Origin: an uncultured Bacteroides sp.
Lineage (GTDB): Bacteria; Bacteroidota; Bacteroidia; Bacteroidales; Bacteroidaceae
NCBI GenBank assembly: GCA_947071285.1
Contig: CAMTFK010000012.1
Span: 1-42,308, forward strand
Reading direction: 5' to 3'
DNA: 42,308 nt
In this document: piece after piece, positions 9,950 through 20,235 of the stretch
Layout of the letters: each line of letters begins with the position of its first letter
How positions within the stretch are numbered: position 1 is the first letter of the stretch
Made by a program: the position numbers and the translations under genes
The notes under the pieces: generated by a model
What the model was told of the DNA's origin: nothing
The model's database searches: none
Seen by the model: the letters and a program-made list of their open reading frames with translations, nothing else

Positions 9950-12900
9950 TTACTTCTTCCCCCCTTTATCCCTATACTCCGTAGGTGTCATCCCCATCTT
10001 CTGCTTGAAGCATTTGCTGAAATAGCGCGGGTCGTTGATACCTACCATATAGGAAATCTGAGTCATGGAATATTCTCCCGTTTCAATGAACTGAACAGCA
10101 CGCTTGATACGCATTTCCTTGATAAATTCAATGGGTGCCAAACCAGTCAGCGTCTTTAGTTTCTTGAAGAAAACAGAACGGCTGACGGCCAGTTCCTGCA
10201 CCAAATCATCTACCACCAGATCACCGTTATCCATATTCTTCTCCATCAAGTCTACCAGTTTATCCATAAACTTACGATCATTGGGAGACATTTCAGGCCC
10301 CTTCTCTTCTACTGTTTCTTCGGTGGAATCAACTGTCGGGTTTCCTGTCATCAGGTTATCGCGATAGATACCTTGCAACTTCTGACGTTGGGTAAGCAAG
10401 TTCTTCACACGTGCTTTCAGGTAAGTAGCACTAAACGGTTTCGTGATATAATCATCAGCTCCATACTCCAATCCCTCCAGTTTACTTTCAATGGAAGTCT
10501 TGGCTGTTAGCAATACAATAGGAATATGGCTGGTTGTCATATCTGCACGCAGTTCACGAGTCATTTCGATACCATCTTTCTCAGGCATCATAACGTCGCT
10601 GATAATGATATCCGGAAGGAATTTCAATGCTTTACTCCAACCCTGCATGCCATCCACTGCCTCCACAATTCTATATTCCGATGCAAAAATACTACGAAGG
10701 AACAGGCGAAGTTCAGAGTTGTCTTCCACTAACAACATGGTCCCTTTAGAATCCGTATCATCTTCTGCTTCTTCAGCAATAATATCTTCTTCCGGTTGAG
10801 TCGGCACTTCACTTGCAATATCGGTGACCTGCTCTGCAATTCCCATCCCCACGGTGGCATCATCCTGTAAAAATTCCACTGCTTCATCATAGTGTTCTTT
10901 CCCTTTCAGGAAATCTACTTTGAAACAACTGCCCTCACCCAGTTTACTGTCGACTGTAATGATAGCCTTATGCATCTCTACCAGCTCCTTCACCAACGAC
11001 AGACCGATGCCGGTACTTGACTGATTGAACAGGTTACGGTCCACCAGATTTTCGAAACGGACAAACAAAGACTTTTTCTTATTATCGGCAATACCTATTC
11101 CCTGATCTTCCACACCTACGGAAACAGTTTTCTCATCTTCACGGACAAGGACAGTAATCATTTTCTCGTTCGGAGTATATTTAAAGGCATTGGAAAGCAA
11201 ATTGAATACTATCTTTTCAAACTTATCCACATCTACCCAGAGATACAATTCTTCCTTTTCCGTTTCGAATAGGAAGTCTATCTGATGTTCCTCGGCTACA
11301 GACTCAAAGTTCTCCATGATCTTGCGGGTGAAAGCTACCACATTAATACGTTGCACCTGCATCTTCATCTTCCGGTTCTGTATTTTCCTGAAGTCTAAAA
11401 TCTGATTAATCAGTCTCAACATGCGGTTCGTGTTCCGTTCCACCACCTGTAACTGTTCGCGGGCATCATCCGGGAGCTTGGGGTTCTCCAAGACATACTC
11501 CACAGGCCCGGAAATCAAGGTCAACGGAGTACGCAGTTCATGAGAGATATCGGTGAAGAAGCGTAGTTTCATATCAGTCACCTGCTGCTCTACGGATACT
11601 TCATGTTTCAGACGATAAATCGTGAATAAGATATATACCGCCGCCACAATAATCATGATAAAGAAAAGCACATACAGGAAATAAGCAAACGGAGTCTCCC
11701 AGAAAGAGGGAAGGATTTCGATATCCAGGGTACGCGTATTTTCAGTCCACACCCCGTCTCCATTCGTTGAGCGGACTTTAAAAACATAGTGCCCTTTCGG
11801 AAGGTTGGTATATGTTGCCACACGCTGCTTACCAACAGTGTTCCAGGCTTTTTCAAAGCCCTCCAGAATATAAGCATACTGGATTTCGGAAGGTGCAGAA
11901 TAATCAAGCGCAGCAAACTGGATGGTAAAGATATTCTCCCTGTGTGACAACACTAACTCTCTCGTGTCATCCAGAGCTTGTTTCAGCACAGAGCCCTGCC
12001 CGGGCAGTATGTCCTTATTAGCAATTAGCAACTTGGAGAAAACAATGGGCGGCACATAATTGCTCTTACAAATGGAATCCGGATTAAAATAAAAGATACC
12101 GGTACTGGCCCCGAAAAGCATATTGCCCGATGCTGTATACTCCGAAGCGGCTTCACTGAAACGCGCCCGGAAAAACACCTCTTTATCAGCGTAGTTTTCA
12201 AACTTCTCCTCGGAAGGAACAAACTTACTGATTCCGTTTTCCGAACTCAACCACAAACTACCATTTTTATCCTCCCGTATGGAAAGCAACACATCTGAAG
12301 GAAGACCATCAGATACTGTATAAGACTTAAACTCGGCATTACCCTCCTTATCCAAGGATACCAGTTTATTCAGTCCGCCGCCAAAAGTGGCGATGAAGAG
12401 TTCTTTGTTCTGAGTCGATACAATCCAATGCACATCGTTGTTACTCAAACTATGTTCATTGTCCGGAATACGCAGGAAGTGATGGAACTTCACATCTTCG
12501 GGATTCTTGAAATTCGCATCAATCATCAGTGCCCCAATGGTAGTTCCAATCCAGATATTTCCCTGATAATCACCTGTAATGAAGCGGGCTTTAGAACAAT
12601 AATCAATAGGATAGCCTTTCAGATTATTACGGTGATTCACAAAGATTTCCTTTCCATCCTGATTGTGTGCCATATAGTTTATGCCACCGGCAAAAGTAGC
12701 TATCCAGATACGTCCCTGAGTATCTTCGTATACACAGTAAACATTGTCATCGCTCAAACTGTAAATATCGTCTTCCTGATGCTGATAACGTGTTATCTTA
12801 TACTGATAGGCATTTTTCTGCTTTTCGGCTTTCACCAGTCCGTCCCCTTTCGTTGCAATCCAAAGGTTCTGTTGACTATCTTGTAATATGAAATACACAG

Positions 12901-14404
12901 TACCGCGCAATGGAGTACCACTCTGCGAAACAGTGCCGGATTCAGTCAGGTAGCCCCGGTTCACACGATTTTTGTCATACACCCGCAGCTTACCATCTTT
13001 CAGACCCACCCACAAATTCTGGTCTACATCCTCACAAAGAGCACGTACTTCATTGCTCAATGATTCGTAGTCATGGGGAACCAGTGTCATCACCCGGAAT
13101 TGTGACGGGCGGAATGTCACCTTCTCCAACCCCTTGGAGTGTGTACACATCCACAGATTGCCCTGACTGTCAGAGAAAGCTGCATGAATTTTATTGGAGA
13201 AGCGCCAATCGTGTCCAGACAGGCTATTATAAAAAGGACGCAAACTATTGCTCTCACGGTCAAAATAGGAGAAACCTCCGCCATAAGGATGCACCCACAG
13301 CACACCGTTAGCATCTTCATGAGCATGGAATGCAGGACGTGAGCGGTCGGTGCTGGTAGGCTCCACAGCCATCTCTTCACGTTTCAGGATTCGCGTACGA
13401 GGGTTGAAATGCATGATTGAACCCGGAGTATGTTGTTCAAACCAAACTTCGGATGCTTTATCCACATAAACAGAGTGAATAGCCCCTTTTGGGAAACGGG
13501 AAGCAGGAAAGTGTTCCATTTCCTTTGTCTTAAACTTGTAAGAGAAGAAGCCGTCTTTCGCAGTAGTGAATACCATCTCCTCCCCCTCTGTATCATCGAT
13601 GGAAACAAGATGTGAAGAAGCCGCCAGAGCCAATAACAAAAACTGCCCGCTCTCTTTTTGATAGCGCCACACACGTCCATTTCCCGATCCGAAATAGATT
13701 TCCGAATCATGTTCCAAACAAGAATAGAAGGCTTGTCCACCCTTCTTTTCCCGTTCTGTGGTTTCAGAGAAATAAAAGACCGGTGTTTTCTCTCCGGGAG
13801 CCAGCATTCCCAATCCATTGTCGGACAGTATCCATTCATTGCCCGAACGGTCTTCGTAGACACTAAACACACGTGTTGCAGAGAATTGTCCCGATTGAGC
13901 GGAAAACCATTGTGAAGTTAAACTATAATCTTGCGGATTGGTGGTCACACGAATGGCTCCTCCAGTTTCCGACAACAACCATACCGTTCCTCCCGGAAGC
14001 ACTTTTATCTTCGTAACGTTAGTGGCAAAGCCATCTTCATTCTCCCCGGGCACACACTCAAACGTTTCTGTACGAGGATCAAAGCGATAGGCATGATTAT
14101 CATAAGTCTGCAACCAGATAAAGCCATACTTATCTTCCGTCATATAGTCCACACGATTATGACTCAGCACGATACGATTATCGAGCCGCGCCTTATACGT
14201 TTTGAATGAATATCCGTTGAACTTATTGATGCCATCCCACGTAGCAAACCACATATTCCCTTTGTGATCTTGCAGAATGCTCATTATTGTATTCTGAGAA
14301 AGTCCGTCTTCAGACGAATAATGGGTGAAAAAACAATCCGGTTGTGCTTTTGCTGACACTGCACATACCAACCCAACTATCAGATATAAGATTTTTTTCA
14401 TCAT
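9950..14404 (-). CDS. Hybrid two-component system regulator (HTCS 1)
   Basis: This is a one-protein sensor kinase and transcription factor in the inner membrane that would sense a pectin oligosaccharide in the periplasm and activate PUL genes. Order of parts: signal peptide (ending VSAKAQ); two-bladed β-propeller sensor made of reg_prop repeats (SEDGLSQNTIMSILQDHKGNMWFAT, SLWLSSENGISKF), about residues 25–750; Y_Y_Y domain (about 800–885); one membrane helix (about 903–928); HisKA with phospho-His near 955 (DISHELRTPLTLI); HATPase (NAFKYTPNEK near 1071, DQGIGIAD near 1101); receiver with phospho-Asp near 1270 (IIISDVMMPEKDG); AraC-type DNA-binding domain in the last 100 residues. All key phospho-relay residues are present. 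It is convergent with the GH140-like gene (22-nt gap) and divergent from the hydrolase gene at 14487. It is a close paralogue of the regulator at 15662–20083. Confidence 0.97.
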   Translation of the reverse strand: MMKKILYLIVGLVCAVSAKAQPDCFFTHYSSEDGLSQNTIMSILQDHKGNMWFATWDGINKFNGYSFKTYKARLDNRIVLSHNRVDYMTEDKYGFIWLQTYDNHAYRFDPRTETFECVPGENEDGFATNVTKIKVLPGGTVWLLSETGGAIRVTTNPQDYSLTSQWFSAQSGQFSATRVFSVYEDRSGNEWILSDNGLGMLAPGEKTPVFYFSETTEREKKGGQAFYSCLEHDSEIYFGSGNGRVWRYQKESGQFLLLALAASSHLVSIDDTEGEEMVFTTAKDGFFSYKFKTKEMEHFPASRFPKGAIHSVYVDKASEVWFEQHTPGSIMHFNPRTRILKREEMAVEPTSTDRSRPAFHAHEDANGVLWVHPYGGGFSYFDRESNSLRPFYNSLSGHDWRFSNKIHAAFSDSQGNLWMCTHSKGLEKVTFRPSQFRVMTLVPHDYESLSNEVRALCEDVDQNLWVGLKDGKLRVYDKNRVNRGYLTESGTVSQSGTPLRGTVYFILQDSQQNLWIATKGDGLVKAEKQKNAYQYKITRYQHQEDDIYSLSDDNVYCVYEDTQGRIWIATFAGGINYMAHNQDGKEIFVNHRNNLKGYPIDYCSKARFITGDYQGNIWIGTTIGALMIDANFKNPEDVKFHHFLRIPDNEHSLSNNDVHWIVSTQNKELFIATFGGGLNKLVSLDKEGNAEFKSYTVSDGLPSDVLLSIREDKNGSLWLSSENGISKFVPSEEKFENYADKEVFFRARFSEAASEYTASGNMLFGASTGIFYFNPDSICKSNYVPPIVFSKLLIANKDILPGQGSVLKQALDDTRELVLSHRENIFTIQFAALDYSAPSEIQYAYILEGFEKAWNTVGKQRVATYTNLPKGHYVFKVRSTNGDGVWTENTRTLDIEILPSFWETPFAYFLYVLFFIMIIVAAVYILFTIYRLKHEVSVEQQVTDMKLRFFTDISHELRTPLTLISGPVEYVLENPKLPDDAREQLQVVERNTNRMLRLINQILDFRKIQNRKMKMQVQRINVVAFTRKIMENFESVAEEHQIDFLFETEKEELYLWVDVDKFEKIVFNLLSNAFKYTPNEKMITVLVREDEKTVSVGVEDQGIGIADNKKKSLFVRFENLVDRNLFNQSSTGIGLSLVKELVEMHKAIITVDSKLGEGSCFKVDFLKGKEHYDEAVEFLQDDATVGMGIAEQVTDIASEVPTQPEEDIIAEEAEDDTDSKGTMLLVEDNSELRLFLRSIFASEYRIVEAVDGMQGWSKALKFLPDIIISDVMMPEKDGIEMTRELRADMTTSHIPIVLLTAKTSIESKLEGLEYGADDYITKPFSATYLKARVKNLLTQRQKLQGIYRDNLMTGNPTVDSTEETVEEKGPEMSPNDRKFMDKLVDLMEKNMDNGDLVVDDLVQELAVSRSVFFKKLKTLTGLAPIEFIKEMRIKRAVQFIETGEYSMTQISYMVGINDPRYFSKCFKQKMGMTPTEYRDKGGKK

Positions 14405-14486
14405 AGCACGCCTTTTCTATGCGGTAAAGATAAGGAATTCATATAAAATTCATGTATCTTTGTTTGCATTTTAACAACCACAAGCT
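14405..14486 (+). promoter_or_regulatory. Divergent promoter region; TATCTTTG -7 box at 14455–14462
   Basis: This 82-bp gap separates HTCS 1 (leftward) from the hydrolase–HTCS 2 pair (rightward). TATCTTTG at 14455–14462 fits the Bacteroides -7 consensus TAnnTTTG and lies 24 nt before the hydrolase ATG. No good -33 TTTG is seen 19–21 bp upstream, which would fit an activator-dependent promoter. On the other strand, TATCTTTA (14424–14431) is one base off consensus and could serve HTCS 1. Confidence 0.5.
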
Positions 14487-15641
14487 ATGAAGCGCATTAC
14501 AATTATTCTTTTAGTAGTCCTCTTCGGACATCTCACTTCCATTGCTCAAACAGATACTATTCCTTATGGGGTCGTCAAGAACATGCCTGTTTTCTACGAG
14601 CAACTAAAACAACAACTCACTTATCCGATGGCGTGGGGAAATTCACCTGTCCGCAAATTCGACAAGTGGCGTTCGCAGGCACGGGAAGTATTACTGGAAT
14701 GCATGCAGATTCTCCCTCCCGCTCCTACGGATTATGATATGACAGTAGTTGCTATAGAACGGCGCAACGGATACGAAGCCCGGAAAGTAATGTTCAATGT
14801 ATCAGAATGGTGCCGCATTCCGGCATACCTGTTAGTACCCGATGGTGAGGGACCTTTTCCGGCAGTTGTCATGCTGCACGACCACGGAGCCCACTTTTCC
14901 ATTGGCAAAGAGAAAATGGTGCGCCCGTTCGGAGTAACTCCGGAGATTATGGCGGATGCCGACAAGTGGGCGGTAGGTTGCTACGACGGGCAATATACAG
15001 GAGATTACTTTGCCGAACACGGATACGTAGTACTGTCCATAGATGCCCTGTTCTGGGGAGAACGTGGTCGGAAAGAAGGAGTAGATTATGACGGGCAACA
15101 AGCTTTAGCTTCCAACTTCCTGCAAATGGGTAGCTCTTGGGGTGCCTTTATCAATATGGACGATGTGCGGAGTGCAGAGTTCCTCGCTTCACTCCCATTT
15201 GTCGATAAGAATAAAGTAGGTTGCCTTGGTTTCTCAATGGGTGCCTACCGTTCCTGGATGCTCTCAGCAATCACCGACTGCATAAAAGCCTCTGCCTCCA
15301 TCTGCTGGATGAATACGACTGAATATCTGATGACATTAACGAATAATCAAAATAAAGGCGGCTCCGCCTTTTCAATGCTGATACCCGGCCTGCGCCGTTA
15401 CCTTGATTACCCACACGTGGCAAGCATTGCATGTCCCAAACCAACCTTATTCTTCAATGGTACCCAAGATAAACTATTCCCTGTAGAGGGAGTAAAGGAT
15501 GCCTATAGCACCATGCAGTCTGTTTGGCAGAGCCAGAAAGCCTCCGACCGTCTGGTTACTAAGATATGGGAAGAGAAGCACTTTTTTAATAAAGAGATGC
15601 AACGGGAAACATTGGAGTTCTTTAATAAATGGTTGAAATAA
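14487..15641 (+). CDS. Secreted α/β-hydrolase, probable pectin/oligosaccharide esterase (copy 1)
   Basis: The signal peptide (MKRITIILLVVLFGHLTSIAQ) sends the protein to the periplasm. The fold is α/β-hydrolase of the Abhydrolase_7/dienelactone-hydrolase-like type: PAVVMLHDHGAHFSIGKEKM (oxyanion region), nucleophile Ser250 in GFSMG, Asp328 in TQDKLFP and His365 in EEKHFF. The complete triad argues for an active esterase, most likely removing acetyl or methyl groups from pectin fragments given the neighbours. It is a paralogue of the gene at 20236–21378; long stretches such as LTYPMAWGNSPV and VPDGEGPFPAV are shared. HTCS 2 begins 20 nt after its stop, so the two are likely co-transcribed. Substrate and exact CE family are unknown. 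Confidence 0.85.
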   Translation: MKRITIILLVVLFGHLTSIAQTDTIPYGVVKNMPVFYEQLKQQLTYPMAWGNSPVRKFDKWRSQAREVLLECMQILPPAPTDYDMTVVAIERRNGYEARKVMFNVSEWCRIPAYLLVPDGEGPFPAVVMLHDHGAHFSIGKEKMVRPFGVTPEIMADADKWAVGCYDGQYTGDYFAEHGYVVLSIDALFWGERGRKEGVDYDGQQALASNFLQMGSSWGAFINMDDVRSAEFLASLPFVDKNKVGCLGFSMGAYRSWMLSAITDCIKASASICWMNTTEYLMTLTNNQNKGGSAFSMLIPGLRRYLDYPHVASIACPKPTLFFNGTQDKLFPVEGVKDAYSTMQSVWQSQKASDRLVTKIWEEKHFFNKEMQRETLEFFNKWLK

Positions 15642-15661
15642 ATCTCGTTTGGAATCCAGTC

Positions 15662-18600
15662 ATGAAACGAATCGGAACACTATTCACATTTTGCATACTC
15701 AACATTACTTTATGTCTGGCGCAATTGCCACACACCTTTACACAATATACTTCTGAGGACGGGCTTGCACAGAAAACCATACAAGGAATTATGCAAGACC
15801 ATAAAGGAGTCATGTGGTTCGCCACATGGGACGGGCTTTATCAATTTGACGGATATACATTCAAGAACTATAAAGCACACCCGGGAGACAGTATCGGACT
15901 AAGCAACAACCGCCTGGACAACATAAAAGAAGACAGATACGGCTATATCTGGGTGCGAAGTTATGACCATCAGGTTTATCGGTTTAATCCAAGAACCGAA
16001 CAATTCCAAGCTATTCCTTACGAAAACTATCTGTCTCAAGACATATATGTGCTTCCGTGTGGGGATGTATGGGTGGTTACTGCACTAAATGAGTTAATCC
16101 GCGTAACCATTCAGCCCGGCACCCGGGAAATGAAAGCTACCAATTTCTTCAAGTCCCATCAAATCTCATCTTCAGAACGGATTAACTCTATCTTTCAAGA
16201 TAAGCAACAAAACCAGTGGATACTTACAGAAAACGGGTTATACAGGTTGAGTAAGAATAAAGAGGAAGAGGAACTATCCTCCTACTTCGTCTCTCCCTCA
16301 GCCAAGGATAAGCAACCCTTTTACGATGCATTAGAGAATGAGCATGCCATTTACTTCACCTCCAAACGAGGTTGGATGTACGAATACCACCCCGATAACG
16401 GTCAGTTTTCAAGAGAGGAATTCACCACCCACTCCTCTATAAAGTCTGTCCGCCAACTAAAGCACGATAAACTATTTATCGGTACAGCGTCCGACGGCTT
16501 CTTCATTCACGACCTCAAGAGCAAAAGTTTTCGCCATTACAACACCTCCACCTGCTCTTCATTAAGGGATAATCAGATTAAGGAAGCATATGTAGACTCC
16601 AACGGAGAAGTCTGGATACGCCTGCAAACTAAAGGAGTAACGCACTTCAATCCGGAAAACGAACAGTTCGATTTCTTCATTCTGAAAGATAAATATGGGA
16701 AAGATATAGTTGATTCCCGCCCCGAAATGTATATCTATGAAGATATAAACGGAGCTTTATGGTTGCACCCCTCCGGTGGTGGATTTGCCTGGTATGACCG
16801 TAAAAACAATCGGATAAAGCCCTTTTATAACCCAGCTTTGCAATCCGGATGGAGTTCCGACAATAAAGTCACCGCTATTTTCACCGATAAACAAGGTAAT
16901 CTATGGTTGGGCTCGTATGGAAACGGGCTGGAGAAAGTATCTTTCAATACCAACCACTTCCATCTTTTAACAGCCGCTCCGGATGATCCGGAATTTCCCG
17001 GCAGTAACATTCGTGCTATCTATCAAGACCGTGACGGGTATCTATGGACCGGAAACAAAGATAAGATAGTGCGGGTTTACGACAAAGAGCAACGCTACAT
17101 AGGTAATCTTACAGCACAAGGAACCATTTCTCCCCACGCCACAGACGAGTTGGGCATTGCCTATGCCATCACGCAGGACCATGAAGGGACTATCTGGATC
17201 GGCACTAAAGGCAACGGACTATTTGCAGCCACCCCCCAAAGTAAACCATTGAACTACCATCTGAAACAATACACAGCCGATACAGACAACATATACAGTC
17301 TGAGTGGTAATGAAATCTACAGTTTGTATGAAGATAAACAGCAACGAATCTGGATTGCAACATTTGAAGGCGGAATAAACTATCTGGAAAAAGGAGTGAA
17401 AGGAGAATCCGCCCGGTTCATTAACTACCGGAACCGGTTAAAAAACTACCCCATTACCCAATGTAACCGCACGCGCTTCATTACTTCTGATGCCCAAGGC
17501 AATATCTGGATAGGCAGTGCCACAGGATTGCTAATGTGTGAGGGAAATTTCAGCGAACCGGAGAATATCACTTTCCATCGCTATAGCCGCATACCGGGTA
17601 ACCCGCAAAGCCTCAGCAATAACGATGTGCACAACATATTTTTCACTCAAAAAGGAGAAATGTATGTGGCTACTTTCGGGGGTGGGCTGAACAGGTTACT
17701 GTCACTCGACGAAGAGCAGGCCACATTTAAAGCCTATACCATGAAGAATGGGCTTCCCTCAGACGTGTTATTATCCATCGAAGAAGATACAGACGGCAAT
17801 TTGTGGTGCGCCACCGAAGAAGAGCTTTGCAAGTTTATACCGGACACGGAGAAGATCACAAACTACCCTTCCAGAGTTTTTCCGAGACGGATTAATTTCA
17901 GCGAAGGAGCTGCGCTACGCACACATTCCGACTATCTGATGTTCAACACCGTCAAAGGTATCCTTTATTTCTTTCCGGATTCAATCCATACCAGCACTTA
18001 TACTCCCCCAATCATTTTCACCCGCCTGCAACAGGCGGAGAAGACGGTAACACCCGAAGAGGGCGGCATACTGACCACCCACATCGATGATACCCAACTC
18101 CTGACATTGCCACATGACAAGAATGGATTCAGTATTCAGTTTGCAGCGTTGGATATGAAATACCCTGATAACATTTCCTACTCCTATCAACTGGAAGGGT
18201 TCGAAAAAAACTGGAATGATATAGGGAACCAGCGCACCGCCACTTACACCAATCTTCCAAAAGGACATTATACCCTGAAAGTTCGCTCCACCAACAGTGA
18301 CGGCGTATGGGTAGAAAATACACGCACATTACATATCACTGTGCTCCCCTCTTTCTGGGAAACCCCTTGGGCGTATCTTCTCTATGTACTCTTCATCCTG
18401 TTAGTCATTTTCACAGCCGCCTATATTCTCTTTACCATTTTCAGGCTTAAGCATAAAGTCTCTGTCGAGCAAGAGATTTCAGATATCAAGCTACGTTTCT
18501 TTACGAACATCTCTCATGAACTGCGTACCCCGTTGACCCTGATTGCCGGCCCCATAGAGCACGTATTGCAACATGGTAAGCTGGATAATGAAGAAAGGGA

Positions 18601-20083
18601 ACAATTGGTGTTAGTGGAACGCAACACGAACCGCATGCTTCGCCTTGTCAATCAGATACTGGACTTCCGCAAAATCCAGAACAAGAAGATGAAAATGAGA
18701 GTGCAACAGATAGACCTTATCCCCTTCACCCGCCAGATTATGGAAAGCTTCAACAGGCTGGCAGACGAACATCAAATAGACTTTGGAATGACTACGCAAA
18801 TCTCCCAACTCAAAATATGGGCGGACCCGGATAAACTGGAGAAGATATTGTTTAACCTGTTATCAAATGCATTCAAGTATACGCCTCAGGGCAAGCAAAT
18901 TAAAGTGATCGTGCAGGATGGAGAAGATGAAGTAATGATTGCGGTAGAAGACCAAGGCATTGGTATCGCCGAAAGCAAGCAGAAGTCTTTATTCATCCGC
19001 TTTGAAAACCTGGTGGACAAGAACCTGTTCAATCAGGCCAGCACCGGCATCGGCCTTTCGCTCGCAAAGGAACTGATTGATATGCATCATGGAACGATAA
19101 ATATCCATAGTAAGCCCGGTGAAGGAAGTTGCTTTACGGTAAAACTCCCCAAAGGCAAGGAGCATTTCGACAAAACAGTCGAGTTCATCCTGACTGATTA
19201 CACCATAACCGATGTCGCTCCGGGATACATGAATACCCCATTGGCCTCCTTTGCCGAAAGCGAAGGAGAGAAACTGAATAATGAAAAAGAGACTATTCTG
19301 ATAGTAGAAGATAATCAGGAGTTGCGCTTCTTCATCAAGACCATCTTCATCCAGCACTTCAATGTGATAGAAGCCGAAAATGGAATTATCGGATTGGAAA
19401 AGAGCAAGAAATACCTTCCGGATATCATCATCAGCGACGTGATGATGCCTGAGAAAGACGGCATTGAGATGGTGCGTGAGCTTCGCGAAGAAATGAGCAC
19501 CAGCCATATTCCTATCGTAATGCTTACAGCCAAGTCAACTATTGAAAGCAGAATAGAGGGTCTGGAATCGGGAGCGGATGATTATATTACAAAACCATTC
19601 AGCGCAGCTTACCTGAAGGCACGGATTTTCAATCTGATTGACCAGCGCAAGAAGTTGCAGGCATTGTTCTGTGCCAGCCTGTTGCCCACATCCATCGAGC
19701 AACAGCCGGGCAAAGGAAAGGAAGAATCTCCTGCCCTCTCCCCCAACGACCGGAAATTTATGGATAAAGTAATGGAAACCATAGAAAAGCATCTGGATAA
19801 CGGCGACCTCATGGTGGAGGATATTGCCAATGAAGTAAATATGAGCCGCTCCGTATTCTTTAAAAAGCTGAAAACACTGACCGGACTATCGCCCGTTGAG
19901 TTCCTGAAAGAAATACGTATGAAACGTGCCGCCCAACTGATAGAAACTGATGAATACAGCATGGCTCAGATAGCTTACATGGTGGGGCTTAATGATTCTC
20001 ACTATTTCAGTAAATGCTTTAAGCAACAATATGGCATTACCCCAACTGAGTACAAAGAAAGCCGGAAGCTGAACATGGATTGA
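15662..20083 (+). CDS. Hybrid two-component system regulator (HTCS 2)
   Basis: The frame opens with an ATG at 15629 inside the preceding gene, but the ATG at 15662 begins a proper signal peptide (MKRIGTLFTFCILNITLCLAQ) and is preferred. The architecture is the same as HTCS 1: reg_prop β-propellers (SEDGLAQKTIQGIMQDHKGVMWFAT and later NLWCATEEELCKF), Y_Y_Y domain, membrane helix at about 901–928, HisKA with the His near 951 (NISHELRTPLTLI), HATPase (NAFKYTPQGK, DQGIGIAES), receiver with Asp near 1258 (IIISDVMMPEKDG) and an AraC-type HTH ending in YFSKCFKQQYGITPTEYKE. The kinase and output parts are almost identical to HTCS 1, while the sensor parts diverge more, suggesting duplication followed by ligand divergence. 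The gene ends at a 22-bp repeat array shared with a convergent gene. Confidence 0.97.
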   Translation: MKRIGTLFTFCILNITLCLAQLPHTFTQYTSEDGLAQKTIQGIMQDHKGVMWFATWDGLYQFDGYTFKNYKAHPGDSIGLSNNRLDNIKEDRYGYIWVRSYDHQVYRFNPRTEQFQAIPYENYLSQDIYVLPCGDVWVVTALNELIRVTIQPGTREMKATNFFKSHQISSSERINSIFQDKQQNQWILTENGLYRLSKNKEEEELSSYFVSPSAKDKQPFYDALENEHAIYFTSKRGWMYEYHPDNGQFSREEFTTHSSIKSVRQLKHDKLFIGTASDGFFIHDLKSKSFRHYNTSTCSSLRDNQIKEAYVDSNGEVWIRLQTKGVTHFNPENEQFDFFILKDKYGKDIVDSRPEMYIYEDINGALWLHPSGGGFAWYDRKNNRIKPFYNPALQSGWSSDNKVTAIFTDKQGNLWLGSYGNGLEKVSFNTNHFHLLTAAPDDPEFPGSNIRAIYQDRDGYLWTGNKDKIVRVYDKEQRYIGNLTAQGTISPHATDELGIAYAITQDHEGTIWIGTKGNGLFAATPQSKPLNYHLKQYTADTDNIYSLSGNEIYSLYEDKQQRIWIATFEGGINYLEKGVKGESARFINYRNRLKNYPITQCNRTRFITSDAQGNIWIGSATGLLMCEGNFSEPENITFHRYSRIPGNPQSLSNNDVHNIFFTQKGEMYVATFGGGLNRLLSLDEEQATFKAYTMKNGLPSDVLLSIEEDTDGNLWCATEEELCKFIPDTEKITNYPSRVFPRRINFSEGAALRTHSDYLMFNTVKGILYFFPDSIHTSTYTPPIIFTRLQQAEKTVTPEEGGILTTHIDDTQLLTLPHDKNGFSIQFAALDMKYPDNISYSYQLEGFEKNWNDIGNQRTATYTNLPKGHYTLKVRSTNSDGVWVENTRTLHITVLPSFWETPWAYLLYVLFILLVIFTAAYILFTIFRLKHKVSVEQEISDIKLRFFTNISHELRTPLTLIAGPIEHVLQHGKLDNEEREQLVLVERNTNRMLRLVNQILDFRKIQNKKMKMRVQQIDLIPFTRQIMESFNRLADEHQIDFGMTTQISQLKIWADPDKLEKILFNLLSNAFKYTPQGKQIKVIVQDGEDEVMIAVEDQGIGIAESKQKSLFIRFENLVDKNLFNQASTGIGLSLAKELIDMHHGTINIHSKPGEGSCFTVKLPKGKEHFDKTVEFILTDYTITDVAPGYMNTPLASFAESEGEKLNNEKETILIVEDNQELRFFIKTIFIQHFNVIEAENGIIGLEKSKKYLPDIIISDVMMPEKDGIEMVRELREEMSTSHIPIVMLTAKSTIESRIEGLESGADDYITKPFSAAYLKARIFNLIDQRKKLQALFCASLLPTSIEQQPGKGKEESPALSPNDRKFMDKVMETIEKHLDNGDLMVEDIANEVNMSRSVFFKKLKTLTGLSPVEFLKEIRMKRAAQLIETDEYSMAQIAYMVGLNDSHYFSKCFKQQYGITPTEYKESRKLNMD

Positions 20084-20102
20084 CGAAAGGCTATCGAATG
20101 CA

Positions 20103-20212
20103 TTTTGCCACCCCTTTGGCAAAGTTTTGCCACAGCCTTGGCAAAGTCTTGCCAAAGGGGTGGCAAAACATTGCCAAAGAAGGGGCAAAACGTTGCCAAG
20201 GCTGTGGCAAGA
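20103..20212. repeat. Five tandem 22-bp units with palindromic arms (array 1)
   Basis: Units start at 20103, 20125, 20147, 20169 and 20191, each exactly 22 bp, with no gaps. Every unit is TTGCCA-N6-TGGCAA (unit 4 has GGGCAA) plus a 4-bp linker. The six-base cores are CCCCTT, CAGCCT, AAGGGG, AAGAAG and AGGCTG. Core 1 is the reverse complement of core 3, and core 2 of core 5, giving interleaved 18-bp inverted repeats. The array fills most of the 152-bp gap between the 3' ends of HTCS 2 and the hydrolase gene. RNA from either strand could fold into local hairpins or into longer interleaved stems. It may act as a two-way terminator, but no T-run follows. Confidence 0.9.
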
Positions 20213-20235
20213 TATCCTTGTTACTAACCTTTGAT

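Noticed and set aside
12428..12886. 152-residue ORF antisense to HTCS 1
   Set aside because: It is a shadow of the strongly conserved HTCS sensor frame, with no family resemblance.
15629..15661. Upstream ATG for HTCS 2
   Set aside because: The ATG at 15662 directly precedes a normal signal peptide; the extra 11 residues are not signal-like and overlap the hydrolase gene.
20103..20212. CRISPR array
   Set aside because: Units are directly abutting with no unique spacers of 30 bp or so, and no cas genes are nearby; the variable cores are only 6 bp.
20103..20212. Invertible promoter or phase-variation switch
   Set aside because: Inverted repeats interleave rather than flank a promoter, the region lies between gene ends, and no recombinase gene is seen.
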